This document shows positions 38,093-50,200 of a stretch of 64,000 bases of DNA, piece by piece. A model generated the notes under the pieces. It ran no database searches. It worked only from the letters and a program-made list of their open reading frames with translations, and had not been told where the DNA came from. The position numbers were made by a program, and so were the translations under genes. The stretch's first letter is position 1. Each line of letters starts with the position of its first letter. The stretch comes from Motacilla alba alba (Eukaryota; Chordata; Aves; Passeriformes; Motacillidae): the NCBI RefSeq assembly GCF_015832195.1, contig NC_052017.1, positions 46,825,652-46,889,651 of the forward strand, in the 5' to 3' direction.

Positions 38093-38683
38093 TGCTGGTT
38101 CTGGCTGGGGTAGAGTTAATTTTCTTCACAGTGGCTGGTGTGGGGCTGTGTTTTGGATTTGTAGTGAACACAGGGTTGATAATATAGAGCAGTTGTCTTA
38201 TTGCTTAGCTGGGCTCACACAGAGCTGATGCCTTTTCAGCTTTTCCTACTGCCATGCTGGCCAGGAAGTGCATGGGAGAATGGGAAGAGATGGAACCAGG
38301 ACAGGTGACCCAAACTGACCAAAGGGACATTCCAGACCATGTGACATTATGCTCAGTATATAAACAGGAGGGAAGAAGGAGGAAGAGGGAGATGTTTGGA
38401 GTGATGGTGTTTGTCTTTCCAAGTCACTGCTATGTGTGATGGAGCCCAGCTCTGCTGGAGATGGGTGAACACCTGCCTGCCCATGGGAAGCACTGAATTA
38501 ATCCCTTGTCTTGCTTTGCTTGTGCATGCAGCTTTTGCTTTTTCTATCAAACTGCCTTTATCTCAACCCACAAGTCTTTCTAGCTTTTACATTTCCCATT
38601 CTCTCCCTGATCCCACTGGTGGGGGAGTGAGTGACCAGCTGCATGGGGCTTGGCTGCTGGCTGGGGTTAAACCAGAGGCCACA
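38093..38683 (+). mobile_element. solo LTR of avian ERVL-type retrovirus
   Basis: It starts TGCTGGTTCTGGCTGGGGTA and ends near GGCTGGGGTTAAACCAGAGG, the start and end I know for a common avian ERVL LTR. Inside are a TATA box (TATATAAA, 38357-38364) and a degraded polyadenylation signal (ATCAAA at 38546-38551 where ATTAAA is expected), followed by CTTTATCTCAACCCAC. No internal retroviral genes are attached, so it is a solo LTR. Target-site duplication is not clear. Confidence 0.85.
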
Positions 38684-41577
38684 AAAAATGATAATCTATT
38701 ATACATTTGTACTTCGTGCCTTTTGAAGTTGGTCAACTCTTTTGTGGTGCTGGGATGATTTCAATTGAAAAGCAAAGTTTTCCTATTGGTGCATGGTTGT
38801 TTTTGGCTTCTCAGGTGAGTTATTCACTCATTTCTTAACCAACCTGAAAAAAGCACCATGTTCTTCTCCCTATTGCCATTCATTTCCTTATCTTTTCCTC
38901 TTCCACTTTGTTTATTTGATCCCCTTTTTTTTTGCTAGTCCAAGCTATACAACAGACTTATGAAACTAGAAGGGGATATCCAAAAACCACATAACACCTC
39001 CTTTTACAAGAAACAAACTTACTACTTGTGCAGTAGTATGTGTGAGTACATGGAGTTTTGGAGGCATCTCTCACCTACATGCTGGGCCCAGCACCCTTCT
39101 GCAGTAGGAGCTCCAGTGCTGGGAGCAGGGGACCCTTCCAGCTAACATTAGGGGGCAGTGATGCAATAGCTGTGGAAAGAGTGATGATGTACTTCTTCAT
39201 CGAAGCATTTCGTTTCATGGGACATCCAGATTCTCACAGTTAGGACAGGATCTGTACAGCAGAAGGGACTTATCCTGGCCTGGAGTAAGTGGTGTTCTGG
39301 TAAAACCTGTTTTCAGGGAGAAACACTGACTCGGTGAGGGGAAGAACCCAAGGTATAAACTCACTCTCTTTTTCCAGTTTCCAAGTACATGCCTGGCACT
39401 GCTAGTGAGCTTTACTTTGCAGATTCCCACATTGTTTGTGAGGTTAAATGGGGCTATAAAACAGTTGAGGCTATTTTATTTATTCTGTGAGTAATAACAC
39501 CTTCCAAGTGGTATCAGTGACAAATTCAGCCAATGGAAAGTGGTCAGTAGTGTTGGGGAAAAGAGTAAACCAAACCAGAGGTGTTTTTCAGACTTCATTT
39601 GCTTCCACCTCCTGGCTGGTTTTGGAGATTCCCTGGCTACCTCTTCATCATGGTGTTAGTAGAAAGCTAGAGTTGGAGCTGCAGTGTCTCTGAGATGGGG
39701 ACAGTGCAGGGCAAACACTGTCTTACCTTGTTACAGACTTGCCAAGTTCAACAGAGATTTTTGGATTAGACATATAAGAAAATAAGCTGCCCATACCAAC
39801 CTGCTTGCAAACAGCTGTTTAGGGAGCAGCAGCTATCTTCATGGCCCAAGATCTGCACCATCTCCACGTGAGCTCTGACTTGAGGCAGCCAAAGGCCCTG
39901 GAGATGTAGAGAGACATGTTCAGAGTTCTAACAATTCTCACCACCATGGGAAGAATTAAGGAAGAATTGTTTAAAAGAACATCTTGGCCATTTCTATTCC
40001 CTCTGCCTTCTTTCATGTGGTATTGTAAGGTGAAGCAACCCTTTGTCATATCACACCCAGGCATTCAGTAACACTATGTTTGTACTATAGACTGCTAATT
40101 TAGGTTTTACTCCATCAGATGCTTCTGTCCTTCTCATTAATGAAAAGCCATGGTCTTATTTTTGTATTCCTTTAGTTAGTCTATTTTCTGTGTCATATCA
40201 GTTTGTTAAGCAGAAGCAGATTGAAATATTAAGGATATTTACTCATCTCTAAGACATCCTCAGTGTAATTATATATGTAGTTTGTACTGAAGCTGAGATG
40301 ACATAAGGGACCAGTGTCCCTCTTGGGTATGTGTGTGGAAAATAAAACTTCAGTTATGTTTATTTAAATTTCAGTAGAATTTGTCCCATAAGAAACATCT
40401 GTTTCTTATTTAAGATGGGCGTTTTTTCCCAGTGTTGAAAAAGGGATTTCCAAAGTGAGACACTGAGCAACCTAAAATCCTGTCCAGGTAGCACCCTCTA
40501 GTGTAAATATGCTACTTTTGCAGAAAGGATTTCATTATACTGTATGGTTGTTTTTTTATTAAAGAACTGACATAGAAAGTGAAAAAAACTACAGTGAGCT
40601 CCTGTAAAACCCATTTTGTATCCTTATCATATCCTTTCCCTATTTAGCAAAGCATACAGACTACATTTAATTTGAAGCACCTATTTTGGTTTTAAAAACT
40701 CAGGTGATTTTGTAGGTAACATTCTTGGCCTTCCTTATAAATAATTTATTTTATGTATATCCTGTAGCTTTATTTATTTACTTATTTATAATATGATAGC
40801 AAGAGGTCAGAAAATTATCACCTGTTAAGCCTACAGCCTCCCGAGTCTTTAAAAAAAACAGCTAGAACTGATAGAACACTTTTTTTTGGTTAGTGAAAAA
40901 TGGTTTCTCAACAAGAATGCCCTAATTTTTCCATTGTTCAGAAAATGTTTCAAAAACATAAAATGCAATACAATTTGGCCGGTGAAATTGCAGATGTGAT
41001 TATGTGATTACACCATTTGCACTATGTTGTAATTGCAAGCAAGTCTCAGATACTGAGAGTAATATCCTTGTTTAAATTAACATAGCAGCACTTAAGTACT
41101 CTCATGCCCTTTGCTTAATTTCAGAATTTTTATCTCTGCAAATGGTACATCTGTACCATATGGATAAAGAAAGAAAAGGGGGTATTTTACTTTGAGACAC
41201 AAAAGAAAGAAGTCTTAATTCTCCTTCTCCTGTGTAAATCAGTTAGGAGACCTACATGAACAGCCCTGACAAACTTTCTGTGATTTAGTGATACAAATGC
41301 AATATTATAAATCTTTTGAGAGTGCATGAAACGCAAATATTTCTTAACTCCCACAGCCTTGTAAAAAAAACTGAGTTCAACCACCCAGAGATCTTTTTGT
41401 GAAATTGAGTCCACTTGACAACTGTCTTTTGCTGTTAATGAAATATGGTTTTTATCTCATTCCTTGTTTCACAACTTCTCCATTTTAATATATCCTCCTT
41501 CTTTTCCCCTGTTTCTTTGTTCCCCTCCCTTGTTGTCTGCCATTTTTCACTCATCTTATTTTAGTTCTTTCTCCCCA

Positions 41578-41640
41578 TAATCATAGAATCATTAAAGTTG
41601 AAAAAAGAACTCCTAGATCATTGAGTCCACCATTAACCTA
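41578..41640 (-). mobile_element. CR1 LINE 3' terminal fragment
   Basis: The plus strand reads AATCATAGAATCATTAAAGT, then ATCATTGAGTCCACCATTAA. This is the reverse complement of a CR1 tail (GGTTGGACTCGATGAT ... ATTCTATGATT type). Only about 63 bp remain. Confidence 0.75.
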
Positions 41641-41854
41641 TAATTTTTTTGGTTTTCCATGCTTTGATTTCTGTGAGATTTTTTTTCCTTCCGTTACTTC
41701 TCATAAGAGAGCTTATGTAATGTTTTCACCCAGCAAGCATCCACTTTAAGGATTTCCACCCCAACTACACTTGTCAAGGCAGAGTAATGAATGAATCCTT
41801 TTGGTAACAGAAGACAAAGTCCCAGGTAAAAGTTACACTGTAGTGGCTATAGGG

Positions 41855-42245
41855 TCTCACATTCGTTTAGTCTGGGTGATGTCACCACAGGCCCCCAGCC
41901 AGGTGATAATTAGCATTGGCTCCATGATTCTCAGAAGGCTGATCAATCACTTCATTATTCTATACTTGTTAAGAAACCCATCACCCTTACAGACAGTCAC
42001 GATACAGGTGGACCAATTGGTCCTTCCATCCAAACACCATCACCATTGGCCAATTAAGAAACCACCCTTTGGTAAACAAATCTCCAGAACACATTCCACA
42101 TATTCCCAACAACAGGTGCAGCAAGTGAAGATAAGAATTGTTTATAATTCTTTTCTCTGATTTTCTCACAGCCTTCCCCAGGACAATGCCTGGGAAAATT
42201 GTGCATTGCTGTCTGAGGCCAGAGAGCTGCTGCCACAGGGTGAGC
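41855..42245. mobile_element. putative LTR-retrotransposon-derived fragment
   Basis: Blocks such as CACCATTGGCCAATTAAGAA, CAAATCTCCAGAACACATTC and CAGCCTTCCCCAGGACAATG resemble, from memory, a dispersed avian LTR-type repeat. I see no clear termini, TATA box or polyadenylation signal, so class and limits are uncertain. Confidence 0.35.
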
Positions 42246-42860
42246 TGGTTATGAATTTCCTATTTGGACAATCAGGAGAGAGACCTGTGCTCTGAGCAAT
42301 GCTAATTTAAATCCGTGTCACACATTGGGTTACTTGCCACGAAACCTGTCTTGTTCCTGACATAAATACATTCCTTTACTGGATAATGTGAGTCTAAATT
42401 GCTTCTGTGATTATCATAGGAGCTGACAAAAGCAGTATAATCACCTTTGGCTTGGCTTAGAGAACAGATCCTAAATGCTGCCCATCAAAATGTTTTTGAT
42501 TATGTAACGTTTGTAATAGAAAGAACAGATTAATCCAAACTGCAGCGTTTTGTCAGACTACAGATCTGCCCTTCTATTCACTGTTTGGAGGTGAAATTGC
42601 CTTTTTCCAGGCCAGCTTTCTGGCATACTAGGATATTCAAGAGGATCTGAGGGCACAATTTGCTCTTCATTTCAGAATCACTGAAAGGATAGATATTGTA
42701 TTCTTACTGTAGTAAGAATATACTACACTCTTGTGTAGTGCAGGATTCCCTTACTACAGGGGTCCTGCTGGGGGGCCTTGGAAGAGGGGAATTTCCTACA
42801 GCATGACTTCAAGTTAGACATAGCCAAAACACAGAGTCAGACCTGTGCCAGACATCCTCT

Positions 42861-43402
42861 AATGCCGCTGGCTGGGCTACGGGGTGTGCCCAGGCGCTGC
42901 ATCAAAGCCGGATAGCTCAACTCTTAGGGGGGCTAGTCAGCCCAAGCTCTAGCAGCGCTTCCAGCCTATGCCTTAGCAAGCCTTTAGTGATATTCAGCTT
43001 TAGTGATTCTCAGCTCATGAGTGATTTCAGCTCTTGGGCTTGCTAGGCTCGGCTGGGGCATGCAGCAGGCATTCGGAAGACCAGGAAAAGATGAGAGGAG
43101 AGAGGCTGTGTGAAATATTCTGCAGCCATGTCCTTTATTATCTTCTTTCTGCAAAGGGGTTCAGTGACAGCTCTTCTCTGATGAGCCGTGCAGAAACAGG
43201 GGTTTATATAGGGCAAAGGAGGATCGAGAATTGTCCAATGGTAAGGGTTAAAGGAAAGTGACCTATAGCCTTACAGAGAGATAAGCAAGGGTCGGAGAGC
43301 GGGAGAGAGGGGCTCCTATTGTCCGGTCATCCTGACTCAGCATCTTGCCTGTCCTAGACCTCTGAACGCCGAGGCAGGTTTGCAGGGCCTGTGCCTGCTA
43401 CA
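42861..43402 (-). mobile_element. solo LTR-like element, minus strand
   Basis: Read on the minus strand it starts TGTAGCAGGCACAGG and contains a TATA box (CCTATATAAACC, plus coordinates 43201-43212). About 65 nt further on is AATAAA (43134-43139), the spacing expected of a short R region, followed by a U5-like stretch. Flanks carry near-identical 6-mers, TCCTCT (42855-42860) and TCCTCC (43403-43408), a plausible target-site duplication. The terminal CA is not clear, so the 3' limit may be off by a few bases. Confidence 0.6.
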
Positions 43403-44685
43403 TCCTCCAGGATCCAGGAGAGGCAAAAAAGAAGGTGGGCTAGGGGAAGGAGATGTCCTCAGGAAGCTCTGCAAGGGCTGTCACCTTGTCTCTTCCCCAA
43501 GGTTCTTCTTCCCTCTTTGTCTGAAGTCATGGGGAAGAATTAATTCTAATTGGAACCACAGCCAAGAAATTATGATGCATACCATCATGTACTAGGCCAT
43601 ACATTTGCTTCTCCTCTCTGTGGACTCCCATGCAATCCTACTACTAGGTGGGAAATGGCTTTCAGAATCATGACAGCTCTCCAGCTTGTTAGTGGAAGAG
43701 TGGATTTTTTCTAGCAAAAAACACCTTTTGAAAGGAAATCTACACTACAAGGAATACTACACTACTGTATTCTAATTACCATGCTACAAATTGAATCTGC
43801 TTGCAAGTGCTATATGGGTGAGCATTGACTTTTGAGTTATTAAACAATGAAAAAAAGGAAATTACAAGATGGAAAGCAATAATTTTTCTCTAATTGACGG
43901 GATTTTTCGGTGCATCAAGGAAGCACTTTGCTCATCTTTCCGTTGGAATCAGAATTATGAACTCAGTTTCTCAGCAGAAAGAAAGTTTTAGGAAATATTC
44001 TCTGACAACTACAGAATGGAGCTACACAATGGACTACAGTGGGATCAGCATTTTCAATGTCAATATTTTACATTTCTGATTGTATTGGTATTGGAAGGAA
44101 GCCAGAGATAAAAACCACTTTGGCAAGTGTTCTCCTTATTGGTTAAAAAGTGCTCCACTCTTATTAAAGTGCTAGTGCAAACATTTATAACCTTCCGAAA
44201 ATGCACCCCTGAAAGCAGTCATTACACTTTAAAACCTTCTGAAGGAAAACCTGGGAAAGAAAAAATGTTCTTCTTGCCATGTTAAAAGAAAAATGGCTGG
44301 CTCCAGTGCATAAGTTCTCAACTCCCATGAAAACTGCAAGCCAGCAAAAAGTGTTCCCTGAGTACTTTGTATTGTGTTATTTATTGTTACAGAAAGAATT
44401 TCTTTTCATAAGCTTATGCCTGGCAAGGAGACATCTTAAACCACATCATGTGAGGGGAGGAGACGGTGAAGGGTGTGATTCATAATTTTTGAATGCAAAA
44501 GTCTGGCATAAAATATGAAGCTGTTGAACGGGCAGAGCTGGGTCATTGTTCTGCTGGTTTCACATGGCATTCCTTCCTTTCCCTCTCTTTTTCTTTGTCC
44601 CTTCAGACTGTGAAAGATCAGTTGATTTTTCTTCCCATAAATTGCTGTAGAAATAGTTTTACTTATTTATTAAGAAAAATATACT

Positions 44686-45022
44686 GCAATGAATGAAAAT
44701 GAATGAAAATTCCATTGCTAAGAGCTGTACCCCACCACTATGCAGACAACAGGCCTCATTTTAAAATCACATTTCCTGAAAAGGACTGACTTTCTTTGTC
44801 TCCTTAGAGTGTTATAAGGATAAGATATATTTACTATCCACTGGTTCCTGGAAGACAGACATAATTCCTTCACAAAATGAGAAACTAAGTATTCTGTTTA
44901 TTTCTAGCAGGACCTTGATGAGTCTGGATTGAAATGATGAAGAAATTATTGGCTCTGTGGAGAGCAAAAAGGAAGGACATTTGTCACATATACCCTGCAT
45001 TGATTTAAGCATTGATTTAAGC
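44686..45022. repeat. two short tandem duplications
   Basis: A 10-bp GAATGAAAAT-type repeat occurs twice near 44690-44710, and the 12-bp unit ATTGATTTAAGC occurs twice at 44999-45022. Both look like simple replication slippage. Confidence 0.8.
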
Positions 45023-46607
45023 AGTTACACACTCCTAGGAATCTCAATTTCATTTTTCGGAGTACACTGTATAGAAATACATGTTACAAGAAATTTATTG
45101 CACAGATTAAAAATCATGACTTTCCTCTTTTTTAGCAGTAATAATTAGCATATGTCAGTGTTATTTACACATCCTTACATACACTAACAGCGCAGCCACC
45201 CCCGTTCTGTCGGTCCCCAGGCTGAGCATCATGTGCTATGCTGTGTCATTTGAAAGACACCAGCAATGGATGGAGCCACATTTGGAAATGGACCAAAGAC
45301 AGATGGAGCTGCACCATATAAATCTCACAGACCCACCGGTAAAGCAGGAAGCATGTTTAGATTGCAGTAATTCTGTATTATTTAAAGGGTTCAAGTTGTA
45401 CACGACTTTTCTTCCTTTGGGATGGCAGGAGAAAGGATGGACTTAATGGTAATTCTCTCTATTTTCTGCCAATGACTTTGAGCTCCATATTGGCTATTTT
45501 GTCTTCTGTGTTTTCCTGCATTGTCTACTGCTTCTTTAAAGGAATTTTTCTGTTGTTTACCAGTGATAGCTAAACCTAGTTTCTCTTGAAGGAAATAAAG
45601 CCTGTTCTTTCTTACCACTGAACAGGCTGGTTCATAGATTATGAATGAGTGACAAATCCCATCTGGCAAGTCCTAATTTTCTGCCTGGTGTGTGAGCAAG
45701 TTCGGATGCTGGACCTCAGACTGCTCCAACCCATGTTTATCTGAGAACAGTGCAGGAATGTTTGTTTGCCAGAGTGTCCAATCTTGATGATTTCTTCAGG
45801 AAAGTATTATTTTATATAGTACTTTTAGATTCTGCTGCACACTGATACCATAGTGTTTGCAAATAAGACACTGCACCTCATTAAAATTTTTAATGAGGTA
45901 CAATTAGAAGAGTGTTGGTTTGTTTAGCAAGGCAAAATAAAGGCTGAAAGAAGAAAAGATTGCTGCCCATAAATAATCGAAGAGGCAAGAAGCACAGCAC
46001 TAGTGAAGAAAGGTAGTGCAAGGTAATGAAAACTATTTGCATAGGAACAAAAAGATCTAAAGGGGTGCCAGTATGTATGGTCAGACTGGACAAGACTGGA
46101 CAGACTATGGACAAGACTTACTCATTTGGGCAGGCAAGCCCATAGCAGCCTCCCAATGGGAATGGCAGATATGGAAAAACTGTATTTGTGATTATACTGA
46201 AAACATGTATGCGAAGGGTGTTTGGGGTGGTGCATGGATAGCAAGGAGTGAACCTCAGCAGCCAGTGGGCATCTGCTAATTGCACATTCACTGAGAAAAG
46301 TGTGCCAGTGAAATGGTGCAGGGGACAGCTGTAGGAAGTGGTGGGTGAGGTTTCATCATGAAAGGATCTACAAGTTTCACAGCTGCATTGGGTAAGTATC
46401 CTCTGCATGTACTGTGTCACACAAAAATCATGTTTTCTGCTGTCATGTGTCATGCCTGGTGAAAAATTAATCTTCCAGTGAAAAAGGCTCAGTGCACACT
46501 CCTACTGAGCAGCTGCAGCAAGATGTGTGACCGATCGGGCACTATTATTCGCCTGTAAAGAAGGTAAAAGCCTCTTATTCGAAGAGGGCTGTCAGCGAGG
46601 AGGAGGG

Positions 46608-46862
46608 TTAAGGTGGCGACATGAGGACATAGTCTTTAAGCCGTGCCAAGGGAGGTTCAGGTTGGGTATTAGGATGAATTTCTTCACAGAAGGAGTTATT
46701 AGCCATTGGAATGTACAGTCGGGGGAGGTGGCGGAGTCACCATCCCTGGAAGTGTTATAGGCGGGACGTGGCACTCACTGCCACGGCCTGGTTAGCAGTG
46801 CTGTGTTCCGCCATAGGTTGAAACTCCATGATCTCAGAGATCTTTTCCGAACAAATTCTGTG
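46608..46862 (+). mobile_element. CR1 LINE 3' end fragment next to ANLN promoter
   Basis: It matches the avian CR1 3' region in order: GTGCCAAGGGAGGTTCAGGT, GGGTATTAGGATGAATTTCT, GTGGCGGAGTCACCATCCCT, GACGTGGCACTCACTGCCA, CCATAGGTTGAAACTCCATG and GATCTCAGAGATCTTTTCC. It stops only a few tens of bases from the ANLN CpG island. Confidence 0.85.
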
Positions 46863-47130
46863 TTAGGGCAGCCACGGCTGGATGGACTCCGGGCACACAA
46901 CACAAGGAAGCGCTGGGCAGCAGGGCCGCAGAGAGGGTCACACGCAGAACCCGCGGAGCAGCGCACGAACGCAGCCCGGCTCCCGGGCCGCCGCCGGGCC
47001 CCTCAGTTCCCCCGGGCGGGCCCGCGCGCGGCCGCCTGCTGCCGGATTGGGCGGCGCTCCTGTCAATCAGCGTCCGCGTGCGGGCGCCGCCCCCTCTTCC
47101 CGTGGTGCCTGAGCGCGGCGGGCGCTGAAA

Positions 47131-47136
47131 TTCAAA
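47131..47136 (-). promoter_or_regulatory. ANLN: CHR-like element (TTTGAA)
   Basis: TTTGAA on the minus strand lies inside GCGGGCGCTGAAATTCAAAT, about 80 bp upstream of the ANLN start codon. ANLN belongs to the known G2/M class of cell-cycle genes, for which a CHR is the expected repressor/activator site. A six-base match alone is weak evidence. Confidence 0.5.
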
Positions 47137-47217
47137 TCCCGGCAGCGGTTGGGGTGGAGGTGCGGCTGCTCGCGGGCGGCCTTGGCGAGCGGACCCGGCG
47201 CGGGCACCGGCACAGCG

Positions 47218-47235
47218 ATGGACCCGTTCACCGAG
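47218..47235 (+). CDS. ANLN: ANLN coding exon 1 (18 nt)
   Basis: It encodes MDPFTE only. The donor is ACCGAG|GTGAGG. It joins in phase to [10 protein letters not shown] in exon 2, giving the conserved anillin N-terminus. Confidence 0.95.
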
Positions 47236-50200
47236 GTGAGGGCTCGGCCTGGCCCGGCCTCCCCCGCGTCGCCAGTCGGGGAGGCGGCGAGTTGTCAGTG
47301 TCGGGGACCGCGAGGACGGGGCAGGGAAGGGGCCGGTTGGGGTCCGAAGGGAAGGAGCTGCTCCTTGCGCCGCGCTCTCGGGACGGGATAGTGCTGCTGG
47401 CTGAGCCCTGCCAGCCACCCTCGTCCCCGCTCGCGGGGGGTTTGCGGGCTCGCAGCGACCCTCTTGCTCGGCAGCGGGGAGACCCTGGCTGCCCCGCCCC
47501 TGGATCCTTGCTCCTGCCGGCGCCTCCGCTCCTGGGGCCGCCCGGGCTGTGTCAGATCCTGCCGGGAGAGGACAGAGCACGGGTGATAGGCGCAAGGGTT
47601 TGCGGAGGAGAGGCCTTGTCCCAAGCCGGGAGTTTGCCTTTCATGCGTGTCTGGCAGATAAGATTTCCAGCGGGGACGGAAGGGACCCGGTAGCAGATGG
47701 GAGCGCTGTTGACACTCTGTGCCTGCCATACCTAAAGGTCGGATCATACATCTGTCCAAAGAGGAGACCATCTGATAAAAAAATGCATACTATTTGACAC
47801 GATTGCCCCCTGCGATTGGTCACTTTCTTTGGCAGGCACAGTTCCTCTTTTTGTTCATTTTTAAAAAAAGGGCTGTTAGTTGCTAGAGTGAATTGGCTGT
47901 GTGCTTAAGTTTTATAGAAGCAAAACTGTAGCAAAATGAAGAATTGATCACCTTGAATCTGTATGATGGCTGAAAGTTTCTTAAAGATGCCATTCTGTAC
48001 TCTGATTCCATGTCAGCGGTGTAGTTTAGCGCTGTGTTGTGACTGCTTTAAGAAATGTCATAGTAAAAAGGGCCTTCAGTCCGCAGCCTGCGCAAATAAA
48101 ACCTGAACTACTTGAAAAAAAATTCTAATCACATACACTGATGAAATACTCTCTCCTCTCCTTGTAAACAATATGTTTATCAAACTGACATTCTTCAGAT
48201 AATTTGAGTGCCCAGAACAGGTGACTGCACAGATCTGATTTTAAAAAAATGAACATAAGGTGTTGATCTGAACAGATTTACTAAATGTGTTATGCCAAGG
48301 CAGTCCTACCCTATCCCCATGTAAAGCCTTGCTGAGTGAAAACATCTAAAACCTCCTTCCTTAATTGGTAGCGAGTGACATGATCCAACTCGTCTTAAAT
48401 AAACTTCCAAGTCCGGACTACTGAATCAAATTTAAAATGGTTTTGCATGCTGGGAGATATTCCAACCTGTACACGCCCTTCTTGTACACAGCTGACTTCA
48501 AAATGCTTTGAAAATGACCAACTGTGAGGCCGCTCCCCAGAGTAAACTTCATTCAAGTGTTAGCCAGTATTGCAGAGTGCGTAAAAAATCACCTTATCAA
48601 GAATATTTCTGCTGTAGAGGACATTCCACTCTTGTGTAAAGTTCTGACCAATATTGGTGTCCTAGTATTGAAGTTTGGTAACTTCTCCCAAAGTTCTGTG
48701 AAGAGAAATTTTACCACACATTTTTAAGCATTTATGTTCTGTGGTTTGTGTTGCTATTTTTTTTTTTCTTTTAGTATAACCTTCCTTTAGGTTAACTGCT
48801 TTCAAATAATCTTTGTCTACACATTGCCATCCTCTGTTACTTGCAGGGACCTGGTGAGGCACTGTAAGTGTTGATTATGTAAAATGTAAGAATTCGAGCC
48901 TTAATTGGACAAAGCATACTGTTAATTAAGTGTCTGCTGATCACTTTGCAGTAGCAAGTTTTGTCTGTGTCTCATAGAATTTAAGCTTGAATAAATCTTG
49001 GTGTAAGATTCAGTGGATTGCTTTCAAAACAGTTCTGAAATAATGTTTCTTTTGGTTAATCTTGCAAAAAAAAAAAGCTGATAACCTTCTGAATCTCAAC
49101 CAAATTATTAATACAGATTGCACTGAGGAGATGGTACAGGGGGTACTTTCTCAGGATCACAATGAACATACTATTTGTGACTCTATTCATAGCTGATTTT
49201 ATAACTCAACTTTCTTGCACAAAAGGGTTAATGTTTGTTGCTATGGGATGTTAGAAATAGTCTAGGTTATTTTGTACTTTGAAGTAGTTTTTACCATTCA
49301 TAGAGGCAAGGATGATTTCCTAGCATGGAGGATGAGCAAGGAGAAATAAGCAATGTAGTTGTTTGGGGAAAATTTGCAAATGTGAGGTCTGAAGTTAACT
49401 GTTCTTTCAATTGCTCCCTTTGCTCTATTCTGCCAGTAAAGCAGGGTACTTGAACAAATTCTTGTTTAAGAACATAATCATATATGATTATATATGGGCC
49501 TAAGTATCTTCTCTAATATGTACTTTAAAACTTACTTTTGAAAAACTGAAGTTGCCCATTAACTTTTCAGGTGGGAAGTGTTTTTTTCTGATTTTTAGAA
49601 AGTGGTTTTCTAACACAGTAATCCACTTTGACTTTGTAGTCCTCAGATTCCTTGATGTAATAGAATAAGTAATGGTCTCACACATGTCATTCTTGGGGCT
49701 CTTCTGTGCAGGGTCAGGAGCTGGACTTCTAGTGGGTCTCTTCCAACTCAGTATATCCTAGGATTTTAAACTATTATGATACTCTGAAACTGTGTTATCA
49801 GAACAATTGGAGAATGTCCTTGTAGAAAATACCCTGTTGATGAACTTGGAAAGTAAGCCTCAAGTTGTGGAGTGTGGCTTACTCATCATGTGTAACAGCA
49901 CCGTTGGAATTATGGCAGTTGAATGGAAAATTTGAGATGCAAGAAGCCAATAGGAGCTGGAGCTGAACAACAGAGGCGTGCATTCTTGGGAAGTGACATC
50001 TCATATGTAACAACTGAAACTCTATTTTGCTCAACTAACAAAACAGAAAGGAATGTGCCTCTATTTGAATAGAACTGTAGGAATACTGTTGTAAGAGATT
50101 CAACTTTTTGCAAGAAGAGCTGTTAGTTTAAATTGCTTTTAGGATTTTTTAATGTGGGTACTACATGCGCTTTGTATCTCTCTCTTTGCATTTTGGGAAT

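Larger units (their letters stand above)
34170..46600. other. intergenic interval between divergent MATCAP2 and ANLN
   Basis: This is about 12.4 kb with no coding exon that I can support. It holds two long AT microsatellites, a 27-bp tandem duplication, two solo-LTR-like elements, an LTR-like fragment and a CR1 tail, listed separately. The rest is AT-rich unique sequence. Non-coding upstream exons of MATCAP2 could lie here; I cannot identify any. Confidence 0.75.
46900..47600 (+). promoter_or_regulatory. ANLN: CpG-island promoter of ANLN
   Basis: This CG-dense stretch spans the ANLN first coding exon. An inverted CCAAT box (GATTGG, 47045-47050) lies about 170 bp upstream of the ATG, with a CAATCA-type box at 47064-47069. 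A CHR-like element (TTCAAA at 47131-47136, TTTGAA on the minus strand) lies about 80 bp upstream of the ATG, close to a GGGCGC motif. This layout is typical of G2/M genes controlled by DREAM/MuvB and NF-Y. No TATA box is evident. Confidence 0.75.

Noticed and set aside
46834..47595. Long minus-strand open frame (253 codons) across the ANLN CpG island, and the plus-strand frame 46803-47693
   Set aside because: CpG-rich DNA has few stop codons in any frame. The peptides are Arg/Pro/Gly-rich with no recognisable domain, and the true ANLN frame in this place is an 18-nt exon.
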